DNA of 64,000 nt from Paraburkholderia podalyriae. GTDB lineage: Bacteria > Pseudomonadota > Gammaproteobacteria > Burkholderiales > Burkholderiaceae. The DNA is taken from positions 58,527 to 122,526 of the forward strand of contig NZ_VZQQ01000022.1 in assembly GCF_014397785.1 (NCBI RefSeq). Reading direction: 5' to 3'. The first letter of the stretch is position 1. Each line of letters begins with the position of its first letter. Below, piece by piece: positions 33,797 through 42,863 of this stretch. The notes under the pieces were generated by a model that saw only the letters and a program-made list of their open reading frames with translations, was not told the DNA's origin and did not search any database. Made by a program: the position numbers and the translations under genes.

Positions 33797-34777
33797 TCAC
33801 ACGCGCGACGCCACGTTCGCCGCATGCGTGCGCACGATATCGATGAAGCCCGCCAGCACCGGACTGACCTCGTCGGTGCGCCAGACGAGGCCCGTCTCGA
33901 TCGCGGGCACCGACTCGGACAGCGGCCGGTATACGACGCCGGTGCGGCGCAGGTTACGCAACGATTGCGGCACCAGTGCGACGCCCATGCCGGCCGACAC
34001 GAGACTCACGATGGTCTGCATCTGGATCGCCTCCTGGCCGATCCGCGGCGCGAGGCCCGCGACGCCGTAGCAATCCATAATGATGTCATAAAAGCCTGGC
34101 GCGAGACGCCTTGGGAAGATCACGAGCGGCGCGTCGGCGAGATCGCGCAGACTGACGGGCGTGTCGAGCCATTCGGCGGCGGCGTCTTCATTGGCGTTGC
34201 CGTTGGCGTTCATGCCGCCCGGCACCCGCTGCGCCATCTCCGTCGACATCGCGATCACGAGCGGCTCGCACGCGATCGGCAGCCACGACAGCCGCGCCGC
34301 ATGCCGGGACGGCAGCGGCGCGATCACCAGACCGGCGTCGATACGCCCGGCCACCAGTTCCTCGACCTGCACGTCGCTGGTCGCCTCGGTCAGTTCGAGC
34401 CGCACGCGCGGATGCCGCGCGCCGAAATCGCGCAGCAGCAGCGGCAGCAGGCCGTAATCGGCGGTCGAGACGAACGCGAGCGACAGCACACCCGCCTCGC
34501 CACGCGCGAGGCTCTGCGCGAGCGGCCTCAGCCCTTCCGCGGCCGCTAACAGCCGCTGCACCTCCGGCAGCAGATCGGCGCCGACCGCCGTCAACTCGAC
34601 CGAGCGCTTGGTGCGCGCGAACAGCTCGACGCCGAGCGTCTCCTCGAGCGCGCGGATCGCCTGCGACAGCGGCGGCTGCGTCATCGACAGACGCGCGGCG
34701 GCGCGCCCGAAGTGTTTTTCCTCGGCGACGGTGACGAAATAGCGCAACTGGCGCAGGTCGGGAATCGTCGGCAGCAT
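33797..34777 (-). CDS. LysR-family transcriptional regulator divergent from ilvD
   Basis: 326 residues. N-terminal winged HTH (DLRQLRYFVTVAEEKHFGRA, ARLSMTQPPLSQAIRALEET, LFARTKRSVELT) and C-terminal periplasmic-binding-like effector domain (GVLSLAFVSTADYGLLPLLL, EELVAGRIDAGLVI, IVSLVSAGMGVALVP). It is divergent from ilvD over ~160 bases with an AT-rich centre, so it may regulate ilvD or itself, though the effector is unknown. An Asn/Ala-rich insert (GGMNANGNANEDAAAEWL) near residue 195 is unusual. Confidence 0.9.
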   Translation of the reverse strand: MLPTIPDLRQLRYFVTVAEEKHFGRAAARLSMTQPPLSQAIRALEETLGVELFARTKRSVELTAVGADLLPEVQRLLAAAEGLRPLAQSLARGEAGVLSLAFVSTADYGLLPLLLRDFGARHPRVRLELTEATSDVQVEELVAGRIDAGLVIAPLPSRHAARLSWLPIACEPLVIAMSTEMAQRVPGGMNANGNANEDAAAEWLDTPVSLRDLADAPLVIFPRRLAPGFYDIIMDCYGVAGLAPRIGQEAIQMQTIVSLVSAGMGVALVPQSLRNLRRTGVVYRPLSESVPAIETGLVWRTDEVSPVLAGFIDIVRTHAANVASRV

Positions 34778-34936
34778 GATTAATATATTTTACGACCTGA
34801 ACAACCGCGAATAATACACACGACGCGTGTCACGCAAAACCGCCGGTTCGCACGGTCCGGCGGAACTACACTGAACGGGTGCGCGCGCGAACGCCACCGC
34901 GCGCATTCATCAGAACAGCCAGACATGGAGCTTCCC

Positions 34937-36610
34937 ATGGCCTACAACCGTCGTTCGAAGAACATCACGCAAGGCATCGCGCGTTCACCGAATCGCTCGA
35001 TGTACTACGCGCTCGGCTACCAGAAGGAGGATTTCGACAAACCGATGATCGGCGTCGCCAACGGCCACTCGACGATCACGCCGTGCAACGCCGGCCTGCA
35101 GCCTCTCGCCGACGCGGCCGTCACCGCGATCAGGCACGCCGACGCGAACCCGCAGACCTTCGGCACACCGACGATCTCGGACGGCATGTCGATGGGCACC
35201 GAGGGCATGAAGTACTCGCTCGTATCGCGCGAGGTGATCGCCGACTGCATCGAGACCTGCGTGCAGGGGCAATGGATGGACGGCGTGGTCGTGATCGGCG
35301 GCTGCGACAAGAACATGCCGGGCGGCATGATCGGCCTCGCGCGCATGAACGTGCCGGGGATCTACGTGTACGGCGGCACGATCCGACCGGGTAACTGGAA
35401 AGGCACCGATCTGACGATCGTGTCGTCGTTCGAGGCGGTCGGCGAATTCACGGCGGGCCGCATGTCGCAGGAAGATTTCGAGGGCATCGAGAAGAACGCG
35501 TGTCCGTCGACCGGTTCGTGCGGCGGCATGTACACGGCCAATACGATGAGCTCGTCGTTCGAGGCGCTCGGCATGTCGCTGCTGTATTCGTCGACGATGG
35601 CGAACCCCGATCAGGAGAAGGTCGACTCGGCCGCCGAATCGGCGCGCGTGCTCGTCGAAGCGGTCAAGCAGGATCTGAAGCCGCGCGACATCATCACGAA
35701 GCGGTCGATCGAAAACGCGGTCGCGTTGATCATGGCGACCGGCGGCTCGACCAACGCGGTGCTGCACTATCTGGCGATCGCGCACGCGGCCGAGGTCGAA
35801 TGGACGATCGAGGACTTCGAGCGCATACGCAAGAAAGTGCCGGTGATCTGCAACCTGAAACCGTCGGGCCAGTATGTCGCCACCGATCTGCACAAGGCGG
35901 GCGGCATCCCGCAGGTGCTGAAGATCCTGCTCGACGCCGGACTTCTGCACGGCGATTGCATGACGATCACCGGCAAAACGATCGCCGAGGAACTGAAGGA
36001 CGTGCCAGCCAAACCGCGCAGCGATCAGCAGGTGATCTTCCCGATCGATAAGGCACTGTACGCCGAAGGGCACCTCGCGATCCTGAAAGGCAATCTCGCC
36101 GAAGACGGCGCGGTCGCCAAGATTACGGGGCTGAAGAACCCGGTCATCACGGGTCCCGCGCGCGTGTTCGACGACGAGCAAAGCGCGCTCGAGGCAATCC
36201 TCGCCGACAGGATCGTCGCCGGCGACGTCGTCGTGCTGCGCTATCTTGGCCCGAAGGGCGGCCCCGGTATGCCGGAAATGCTTGCGCCGACCTCGGCGAT
36301 CATCGGCAAGGGGCTCGGCGAGTCGGTCGGGCTCATCACCGACGGCCGCTTCTCGGGCGGCACGTGGGGCATGGTGGTCGGGCACGTCGCACCGGAAGCG
36401 TTCGTCGGCGGCACGATCGCGCTCGTGCAGGAAGGCGATTCGATCACGATCGACGCGCACAGGCTGCTGCTGCAATTGAACATCGACGACGCCGAACTGC
36501 AGCGCCGCCGCGCCGCATGGCAGGCGCCGAGGCCGCGCTACACACGCGGCGTGATGGCGAAGTATTTCGCGCTTGCGCAGCCGGCGAACCGGGGGGCGGT
36601 GACGGGCTGA
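34937..36610 (+). CDS. ilvD: Dihydroxy-acid dehydratase
   Basis: 557 residues from the ATG at 34937, which has a GGAG site; an upstream ATG at 34925 would place that site inside the gene. It dehydrates 2,3-dihydroxy-isovalerate and -methylvalerate to 2-keto acids in valine and isoleucine synthesis and feeds pantoate supply for PanC. Cluster ligands are visible: Cys50 (NGHSTITPCNAG), Cys123 (GGCDKNMPGG) and Cys195 in CPSTGSCGGMYTANTM. GPKGGPGMPEML and DGRFSGGTWG mark the C-terminal domain. Confidence 0.97.
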   Translation: MAYNRRSKNITQGIARSPNRSMYYALGYQKEDFDKPMIGVANGHSTITPCNAGLQPLADAAVTAIRHADANPQTFGTPTISDGMSMGTEGMKYSLVSREVIADCIETCVQGQWMDGVVVIGGCDKNMPGGMIGLARMNVPGIYVYGGTIRPGNWKGTDLTIVSSFEAVGEFTAGRMSQEDFEGIEKNACPSTGSCGGMYTANTMSSSFEALGMSLLYSSTMANPDQEKVDSAAESARVLVEAVKQDLKPRDIITKRSIENAVALIMATGGSTNAVLHYLAIAHAAEVEWTIEDFERIRKKVPVICNLKPSGQYVATDLHKAGGIPQVLKILLDAGLLHGDCMTITGKTIAEELKDVPAKPRSDQQVIFPIDKALYAEGHLAILKGNLAEDGAVAKITGLKNPVITGPARVFDDEQSALEAILADRIVAGDVVVLRYLGPKGGPGMPEMLAPTSAIIGKGLGESVGLITDGRFSGGTWGMVVGHVAPEAFVGGTIALVQEGDSITIDAHRLLLQLNIDDAELQRRRAAWQAPRPRYTRGVMAKYFALAQPANRGAVTG

Positions 36611-36674
36611 TCACCGCGGCGGGCGTGGCCGGCTCGACCGATGAACCCGCCGGCCGCGCTATGCAAAAAACGCG

Positions 36675-36704
36675 AAGGGGCGCACGAAAAGCCGTGCGCC
36701 CCTT
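36675..36704. terminator. Hairpin after ilvD, probable terminator
   Basis: Twelve-bp perfect stem (36675-36686 with 36693-36704), loop AAAAGC. The plus-strand tail is only TTTGCTCTT, while the minus strand has a T run after the stem. A TATAAT at 36711-36716 just beyond could be the -10 of the cytochrome gene. Confidence 0.5.
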
Positions 36705-36758
36705 TGCTCTTATAATGCGTGCACCACGAGCCGGGCATCTGCACTGGCGGAGACCATA

Positions 36759-37097
36759 ATGAAATCGATGTCGTACGCGGCCGTAGCAGCCGCTGTTGCG
36801 CTCGCCGCCGCATTGAGCGCCGCCAGTCCCGCAGCCCGTGCCGAAGCGGCCGGCCTCGCGCTCGCACAGCAGAAGAACTGCATGAGCTGCCACTCGGTCA
36901 CGCGCCCGTTCATGGGACCGGCGCTGCACGACGTTGCAGCCCGCTATGCGGGACGCAACGACGCCGCCACCTATCTGAAGCACAAGATCCTCGATGGCGG
37001 CACCGGCGTATGGGGAACCGTGCCGATGCCCGCGAACACGCAACTGACGCCCGATCAGGCGGCCACACTGGCGGCCTGGGTGCTGACGCTCAAATAA
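36759..37097 (+). CDS. Small class I cytochrome c
   Basis: 112 residues. Signal peptide (MSYAAVAAAVALAAALSAAS, then PAARAEA) and one haem c site, CMSCH at about 43-47, with the distal Met ligand in WGTVPMPANTQLTPDQ. The length and pattern match cytochrome c-551/552-type carriers that pass electrons in the periplasm. No oxidase, reductase or c-maturation genes are adjacent, so its partner is not shown. It has a possible TATAAT box of its own upstream. Confidence 0.92.
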   Translation: MKSMSYAAVAAAVALAAALSAASPAARAEAAGLALAQQKNCMSCHSVTRPFMGPALHDVAARYAGRNDAATYLKHKILDGGTGVWGTVPMPANTQLTPDQAATLAAWVLTLK

Positions 37098-37121
37098 CGG
37101 ACGTCTGCCGTCAGCGCGGCA

Positions 37122-37940
37122 TCAATTCGAGCGCCGCGCAATTTCTTCTTCCACCGCTTCGCGTACCCAATCGGTCATCGCGACTTCGAGCGACTGCGCG
37201 ACCTCACGCGTGATCTGACTCACGAGCAGGCTTGTGTGCTGCTGCACCGCATCGCGGCAGCGCGCCTCGATGATGCCGCGCCCCTCGCCCGTCAGAAAAC
37301 CCTGGAAGCGTCCGTGCAAACGTGCGGCGATCGCGTCGGCATCGAATGTGGGCTGCGCGGGCGCGGCTCCGTTCGCGCCGTCATGGCCGATATCCGGCGG
37401 CACGGTCGCGCCGGCTTCGAGCGGTATGAAGGGCTCGGTTCGATCGAACACGCCGGGCGACACCTCCACGTCCTCTTGCAAGTCATCATGCCCATGTCGC
37501 ACATGAACGCCGTGATGCGGCCGTGCGTGCTTCTTCGGGTGCGTGTGATCGGCCACGCGCGGCTGATGAAGCTCGGTCTGCGCGAGAGGCTCATGCTCCG
37601 CCGCATGCGCGGCTTCTCGCGTCGGCATCGGCTCCGGCACGAGCACGGGCTCCGGCGAACTCAGTTGCTCGGGCGTGGGCACCGGTTGGGGCGCGAGTAG
37701 CGGCTCGGGCGCCAGCGTCGGGTCGGCTTGGTGCGCGGGCGTCGGCACGAACGCGGGTTCCGTGCGGGAAGCAGGTTCGCGCGCCGCCGCCGGTTGCGCG
37801 GCGGGTGGGGTTGCGGGTTCGGCGCCGGGCTGGGGCGCGGGCGCGGCGGCATCGGCCGACGCCTCGTGCGTCTCGCGCGCGCGGCCCGGCACGAGGACCT
37901 CGTTCAGGACCGGAATCGAATTGTCGTGGGGATCGGACAC
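37122..37940 (-). CDS. DUF2486 family protein, Pro/Ala/Glu-rich
   Basis: 272 residues from a GTG at 37940, which has a GGAG site; the frame is open further upstream. The N-terminal ~170 residues are low-complexity Pro/Ala/Glu repeats with a His-rich patch (PKKHARPHHGVHVRHGHDD). The C-terminal ~100 residues are the conserved part (FDADAIAARLHGRFQGFLTG, LLVSQITREVAQSLEVAMTD, ending WVREAVEEEIARRSN), likely helical. DUF2486 proteins are typical of Burkholderia and of unknown function. No signal or membrane segment is seen. Convergent with the cytochrome gene and probably upstream of nothing. Confidence 0.8.
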   Translation of the reverse strand: MSDPHDNSIPVLNEVLVPGRARETHEASADAAAPAPQPGAEPATPPAAQPAAAREPASRTEPAFVPTPAHQADPTLAPEPLLAPQPVPTPEQLSSPEPVLVPEPMPTREAAHAAEHEPLAQTELHQPRVADHTHPKKHARPHHGVHVRHGHDDLQEDVEVSPGVFDRTEPFIPLEAGATVPPDIGHDGANGAAPAQPTFDADAIAARLHGRFQGFLTGEGRGIIEARCRDAVQQHTSLLVSQITREVAQSLEVAMTDWVREAVEEEIARRSN

Positions 37941-38020
37941 GTGCGCTCTCCGTGAGTCGAAGACAGGGCAGGCGGTCCGCATGCCGCGTTCCTCGCGGCA
38001 ATGACGCGCAGCGCAACGAA

Positions 38021-38437
38021 CTAGCCGCCCTGCTTGTAGTTATTCAAAGCATAGCCGCGATCGCGATAGAAGCGATAGCGCTCGCGGCCCGCGGCGAGTT
38101 CTTCATGTGCGTTACCGACCACTTCGAGCAATCTTTCGAAGCGCGCGAACTGCGCCGGCACCGTTGCGCCCAGATTGAGCAGCACCTGATGATGCGGCAC
38201 GTCGTCGAGATTCGTGGCCAGCACGACGGGCGTGTCGGCGGCAAGCGGCGTGGCTGCCATACAGTGCGGCACGAAGTCGAGCGGCGAGAAGGTCCACAGC
38301 ATTTCGTCGAAGGCGAGCAGACGCGCGGACTCGGCCAGCACGACGAGCGGCTGGCCCGCCAGATATGCCTTGCGCGCGAGGCGGCAGGCGTACAGCAGCG
38401 AATCGCCGACGTTCGAGTGAAAGTCGATTCTCGTCAT
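38021..38437 (-). CDS. holC: DNA polymerase III subunit chi
   Basis: 138 residues. Chi pairs with psi in the clamp loader and contacts single-strand binding protein. Motifs: MTRIDFHSNVGDSLLYACRL, ARKAYLAGQPLVVLAESARL and DTPVVLATNLDDVPHHQVLL with the C-terminal ERLLEVVGNAHEELAAGRER and YRFYRDRGYALNNY. Start ATG at 38437 follows a GGAG site. It lies 52 bases after pepA on the same strand, the usual pepA-holC order. Confidence 0.93.
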   Translation of the reverse strand: MTRIDFHSNVGDSLLYACRLARKAYLAGQPLVVLAESARLLAFDEMLWTFSPLDFVPHCMAATPLAADTPVVLATNLDDVPHHQVLLNLGATVPAQFARFERLLEVVGNAHEELAAGRERYRFYRDRGYALNNYKQGG

Positions 38438-38489
38438 CGGCCGCTCCGCCCCGCTTGCCGCGCGCCGTGCGCGCGCTTACCGCAGCGCG

Positions 38490-40001
38490 TCATTGGCCGG
38501 CGCGGTCGATCAGGAACTGCGCGAGCAGCGGCACCGGACGGCCCGTCGCGCCCTTCGCGGTGCCGCTCTTCCACGCGGTGCCCGCGATGTCCAGATGCGC
38601 CCACGGGTACGAATCCGTGAAACGCGACAGGAAGCACGCGGCCGTCACGCTGCCCGCCGGACGCCCCCCGATATTCGCGACGTCCGCGAAGTTCGACTTC
38701 AGCTGCTCCTGGTACTCGTCGTCGAGCGGCAGACGCCATGCCGGGTCGGCCGCTTCACGCGACGCGTCGAGCAGCTCGCCCGCGAGCGCGTCGTTCTTCG
38801 AGAACAGGCCGCTGTTGTGATGGCCGAGCGCGATGATGCAGGCGCCCGTCAGCGTCGCGATGTCGATGACCGCGGCCGGCTTGAAGCGCTCCGCGTAGGT
38901 GAGCGCGTCGCACAGAATCAGGCGGCCCTCGGCGTCGGTGTTCAGCACCTCGATCGTGATGCCCTTCATGCTCGTGACGATGTCGCCCGGCTTGGTGGCC
39001 GTGCCCGACGGCATGTTCTCGACGGCCGGGATGATGCCGACCACGTTGATCTTCAGGCCCATCTCGGCGACCGCGCGCAGCGTGCCGAGCACCGAGCCCG
39101 CGCCGCACATGTCGTACTTCATCTCGTCCATGCCCTCGCCCGGCTTCAGCGAGATGCCGCCCGTGTCGAACGTAACGCCCTTGCCGACCAGCACGACCGG
39201 CGCGGCCTTCGCGGCGCCGCCCTGGTACTGCAGCACGATGAACTGCGCCGGCTCGACCGCGCCCGCGGTGACCGACAGGAACGAGCCCATCTTCAGCGCT
39301 TCGCACTGCTTCTCGCCGAGTACCTCGACTTTCAGCTTCCAGTCTTTCGCGAGCTTCTTCGCGGTGTTCGCCAGATGGGTCGGCGTGCAGACGTTGCTCG
39401 GCAGATTGCCGAGGTCGCGCGTCAGGTCCATGCCGTTGGCGAGCGCGGCGCCCTGCTTCGCGGCGAGCTTGGCGGCTTTCTCGTCGCCGGTGTTGATGCT
39501 GAACACGACGCGCTTCAACGCGCGTGGCGCGTTGTCCGCCTTACTCTTCATCTGCGTGAAGCGGTAGGTCAGCTCGCGCAGCGCGAGGATCGCGGCGCGC
39601 ACGCACCAGTCGGAGGTGCGCTCGAGCACCGGCAGTTGCGCGAGCGTGAACGTGACCTGCACGATCTTCGTGCCGAGCAGCGCGCGCCACGCGGCGCGGA
39701 CCGCCTCGCCGTAAGCTTTCTGGCTGAAAGCGTCCTGTTTGCCGAGACCGACGAGCAGCACGCGCGACGCGCCGATACCCGACACTTCGTGCAGGAACAG
39801 CGTGGTGCCCGCCTTGCCGTCCATGTCGCCCGCCTTGATGATGCGCGTGAGCAGGCCCTTGGTGGCCGCGTCGATCTCCAGCGCGGCGCCCGACAGCGTT
39901 TGCGACTCGAACACGCCGATCACGATGCAATCGGATTTGCCGGTCAGGAAACCGTTCGTCGAGCCTTTGGTCCAATCACAGGCTTTTATGCTAAAGTCCA
40001 T
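38490..40001 (-). CDS. pepA: Leucyl aminopeptidase (M17)
   Basis: 503 residues from the ATG at 40001 (MDFSIKACDWTKG). A cytosolic hexameric dizinc aminopeptidase; PepA also acts as a DNA-binding accessory protein in some bacteria. The N-terminal regulatory domain (~1-170) is followed by the catalytic domain with VGKGVTFDTGGISLKPGEGM and the NTDAEGRLILCDALTYAE M17 signature, plus MKYDMCGAGSVLGT. Ends WKSGTAKGATGRPVPLLAQF. Divergent from lptF over 137 bases; downstream holC likely shares its transcript. Confidence 0.97.
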   Translation of the reverse strand: MDFSIKACDWTKGSTNGFLTGKSDCIVIGVFESQTLSGAALEIDAATKGLLTRIIKAGDMDGKAGTTLFLHEVSGIGASRVLLVGLGKQDAFSQKAYGEAVRAAWRALLGTKIVQVTFTLAQLPVLERTSDWCVRAAILALRELTYRFTQMKSKADNAPRALKRVVFSINTGDEKAAKLAAKQGAALANGMDLTRDLGNLPSNVCTPTHLANTAKKLAKDWKLKVEVLGEKQCEALKMGSFLSVTAGAVEPAQFIVLQYQGGAAKAAPVVLVGKGVTFDTGGISLKPGEGMDEMKYDMCGAGSVLGTLRAVAEMGLKINVVGIIPAVENMPSGTATKPGDIVTSMKGITIEVLNTDAEGRLILCDALTYAERFKPAAVIDIATLTGACIIALGHHNSGLFSKNDALAGELLDASREAADPAWRLPLDDEYQEQLKSNFADVANIGGRPAGSVTAACFLSRFTDSYPWAHLDIAGTAWKSGTAKGATGRPVPLLAQFLIDRAGQ

Positions 40002-40138
40002 CGCGCTTGTCCTCGGATAAAATCTGGGCTTAGGATGAAAGCCGCAATTATCCGCTATTTTTCCCGCGGCGGCTGCACCGGAGGCGTGACGGGAACGAAC
40101 CCGCGCGTCGCCGTGAGCGCCCCCTCTCGTCATCAATA

Positions 40139-41236
40139 ATGATCTTTGAACGCTCCCTCCAGCGCGAGCTCGCGTACACGGCTGGCGCCGTGTTCATGGT
40201 TCTCCTCACGCTAGTGCTGACGACGATGATGATCCGCATCGTCGGCTTCGCGGCCTCGGGCGAGATCGACCCGCGCGACGTGCTGGTCCTGATCGGCCTC
40301 ACCGTGATCGGCTATCTGGCCATCATGCTCGTCGCGACGCTGTTCGTGTCGATCCTGTTCGTGCTCACGCGCTGGTACAAGGACTCCGAGATGGTCGTGT
40401 GGCTGTCCTCGGGCGTCAGTCTCGCGCAATTCATCAAGCCGATCGGCATTTTCGCCACGCCGATCATCATCCTGATCATGTTCTTCGTGTTCGTTGGCTG
40501 GCCTTGGTCGAACCAGCAGAGCAAGCTGATCCGCGCGCGCTTCCAGCAGCGCGACGAAGTCTCGCTGCTCGCGCCGGGGCAGTTCCGCGAATCGCCGACC
40601 ACCCACCGCGTGTTCTTCATCGAGAAGATGTCGCCCGACCAGGGGCACGTCGAGAACGTGTTCGTGACGAGCACCGAGGGCGGCAAGGTCAACGTCGTCG
40701 TGTCGAAGAACGGCCACATCGAGACGCACAAGAATGGTGACCGTTTCGTCGTGCTGGAAAACGGCCGCCGCTACGACGGCGAGCCGGGCCACCCCGATTT
40801 CCGCATCATGGAGTTCGAGCGCTACGGCGTGAAGATCCAGAGCCAGCCGGTCGTCAATACGCCGACCACCACCGGCTTGCCGACGCTCACGCTGCTGCGC
40901 AATCCCACTAAAGAGAACCTCGCCGAATTCGCGTGGCGCGCGGGTCTTCCGTTGATCGCAATCAACCTGATGCTGCTCGCGATTCCGCTCGCGCACCAGA
41001 ACCCGCGGCGCAGCCGCACCATCAACCTCGTGATGGCCGTATTGATCTACCTCACCTATTCGAATCTGCTGAACGTCGTGCAGGCATGGATCGAGCAGGG
41101 CAAGATGTCGTTCGGCGTCGGACTCGTGATCCTGCACGTGATCGTGCTTGGGATCGTCGCGTTCATCTTCTGGCTGCGCGTGCGCAACCGGCCGCTGTTC
41201 ACGCGCGCCATGTTCAGCCGTTCGCAGGGAGCCTGA
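40139..41236 (+). CDS. lptF: LPS export ABC permease LptF
   Basis: 365 residues. With LptG and the ATPase LptB, it pulls LPS from the inner membrane toward the periplasmic bridge. Six helices are expected: an N-terminal set (MIFERSLQRELAYTAGAVFM, then IGLTVIGYLAIMLVATLFVS and IKPIGIFATPIIILIMFFVF), a periplasmic beta-jellyroll (~130-265) and a C-terminal set (IAINLMLLAIPLAHQNPRRS). LptF carries the ERxxxREL-like start. No clear Shine-Dalgarno precedes the ATG. lptG follows after three bases. Confidence 0.95.
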   Translation: MIFERSLQRELAYTAGAVFMVLLTLVLTTMMIRIVGFAASGEIDPRDVLVLIGLTVIGYLAIMLVATLFVSILFVLTRWYKDSEMVVWLSSGVSLAQFIKPIGIFATPIIILIMFFVFVGWPWSNQQSKLIRARFQQRDEVSLLAPGQFRESPTTHRVFFIEKMSPDQGHVENVFVTSTEGGKVNVVVSKNGHIETHKNGDRFVVLENGRRYDGEPGHPDFRIMEFERYGVKIQSQPVVNTPTTTGLPTLTLLRNPTKENLAEFAWRAGLPLIAINLMLLAIPLAHQNPRRSRTINLVMAVLIYLTYSNLLNVVQAWIEQGKMSFGVGLVILHVIVLGIVAFIFWLRVRNRPLFTRAMFSRSQGA

Positions 41237-41239
41237 GCG

Positions 41240-42388
41240 ATGCGCATTTATGAAAGGTATTTCGCGCGTCAGATCTATCTCACGTTCGTGTTCATTCTGT
41301 TTGCCTTTTCAGGTCTGTTCTTTTTCTTCGACCTGATCAATGAACTGAACTCGGTCGGTCACGGCAACTACAAGTTTCAGTACGCGGTGCTGCGCGTCGC
41401 TCTGCAAACGCCGTCGCGTTTCTACGAAATCATTCCGGTCGCGGCGCTGATCAGCGCGATTTACGTGTTCGCGCAGATGGCGGCGAACTCCGAATACACG
41501 ATCTTTCGCGTGTCGGGCCTCGCCACCAACCGGGCGCTGCGCTCGCTGCTGAAGATCGGCATTCCGCTCGTCATCCTCACCTATCTGATCGGCGAAGTAG
41601 TCGGCCCGTACACGGATCAGCTGTCCGAGCGGGTACGGCTCGAGGCGCTCGGCTCGTCGGTGTCGAGCAACTTCCAGTCGGGCGTTTGGGTCAAGGACAC
41701 GCTGACCGAGCGCGCCGACGGCGAGCAGGTCACGCGCTTCGTCAACGTCGGCGAGCTGAAGCCCGACGCGACGATCAGCAACGTGCGCATCTACGAGTTC
41801 GATTCGAAGTTCCGTCTGTCGAACATTCGCATCGCGCAAAGCGGCCATTATCAGCCGCCGGGCCACTGGCTGCTGACCGGCGTGACCGACACGCAACTGC
41901 TCGACGTGGCCCCGGCTCCCGGCACGCCGGCCGATGTGCTTAATCCGGTCTATCGCGCGAATCAGGTCACGCTGCCCGAGTATTCGCTGCGCTCGGAACT
42001 GACACCGCAGATCCTGTCGGTGCTGCTGGTGTCGCCGGACCGGATGTCGATGTTCAATCTGTTCCGCTATATCCAGCATCTGACCGAAAATCATCAGGAC
42101 ACGCAGCGCTATGAAATCGCGCTGTGGCGCAAGGTGCTGTATCCGTTCGCGGTGTTCGTGATGCTGGTGCTGTCGCTGCCGTTCGCATATCTGCATACGC
42201 GTGCGGGCGTGGTCGGCATGAAGGTGTTCGGCGGCATCATGCTCGGTATGAGCTTCCAGCTGTTCAACACGCTGTTCTCGCACATCGGCACGCTCAACAC
42301 GTGGCCCGCGCCGTTGACCGCCGCGACGCCGGGGCTCGTCTACCTGGTGCTGGGACTCGTCGGGTTGAAGTGGGTCGACCGGCACTAA
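41240..42388 (+). CDS. lptG: LPS export ABC permease LptG
   Basis: 382 residues, partner of LptF. N-terminal MRIYERYFARQIYLTFVFIL, then AVLRVALQTPSRFYEIIPVA, a periplasmic domain (~100-280) and C-terminal helices VLYPFAVFVMLVLSLPFAYL and GVVGMKVFGGIMLGMSFQLF, ending GLVYLVLGLVGLKWVDRH. The ATG at 41240 follows a GGGAG site and lies three bases after the lptF stop, so the two are coupled. lptA, lptB and lptC are not in the window. Confidence 0.95.
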   Translation: MRIYERYFARQIYLTFVFILFAFSGLFFFFDLINELNSVGHGNYKFQYAVLRVALQTPSRFYEIIPVAALISAIYVFAQMAANSEYTIFRVSGLATNRALRSLLKIGIPLVILTYLIGEVVGPYTDQLSERVRLEALGSSVSSNFQSGVWVKDTLTERADGEQVTRFVNVGELKPDATISNVRIYEFDSKFRLSNIRIAQSGHYQPPGHWLLTGVTDTQLLDVAPAPGTPADVLNPVYRANQVTLPEYSLRSELTPQILSVLLVSPDRMSMFNLFRYIQHLTENHQDTQRYEIALWRKVLYPFAVFVMLVLSLPFAYLHTRAGVVGMKVFGGIMLGMSFQLFNTLFSHIGTLNTWPAPLTAATPGLVYLVLGLVGLKWVDRH

Positions 42389-42426
42389 CGCCAGTGCGTT
42401 GAGGGGCATCGTCAGGAGCTGACGTG

Positions 42427-42807
42427 ATGGCTATGCACGGACTGATTCTGTTTGGTCACGGCGCGCGCGATGCGCGCTGGCGCGAGCCGTTCGAGCGGCT
42501 CGCCGACAAGCTGCGCGCCGCGCGCGCGGCGACGGGCGAAGCTCAGGCGGTTATGCTCGCCTTTCTCGAACTGATGGAGCCCGATCTGCCGACGGCCGTC
42601 GCGCAACTCGCCACGCAAGGCTGCGATGCGATCACCGTGGTGCCGGTGTTCTTCGGGCAAGGCGGACATGTCCGCGAGGACTTGCCCGCGATCGTCGATC
42701 AATGCCGCGCCGCGCACCCCGGTGTCGAGATTCGCTGCGCGGTGGCGGTCGGTGAGGATGATTCGGTGCTGGATGCGCTCGCGCAGTATTGCTTGCGGCA
42801 GGTCTGA
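42427..42807 (+). CDS. CbiX/SirB-type sirohydrochlorin chelatase
   Basis: 126 residues from the ATG at 42427, with AGGAG eight bases upstream; a GTG at 42424 is an alternative. A short class II chelatase: MHGLILFGHGARDARWREPF holds the metal-ligand His, and VVPVFFGQGGHVREDLPAIV carries the second His. Family members insert Co2+ or Fe2+ into sirohydrochlorin. The neighbour cobA and the cys genes on the other strand suggest iron for siroheme of sulfite reductase, but a cobalt role cannot be excluded given the cob region. It converges with cobA. Confidence 0.88.
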   Translation: MAMHGLILFGHGARDARWREPFERLADKLRAARAATGEAQAVMLAFLELMEPDLPTAVAQLATQGCDAITVVPVFFGQGGHVREDLPAIVDQCRAAHPGVEIRCAVAVGEDDSVLDALAQYCLRQV

Positions 42808-42863
42808 TTTTTTCGTTCTGCTTGGCTCATTCGCCGCTGCCAGGCCGGCCCTGCCGGGAAAAT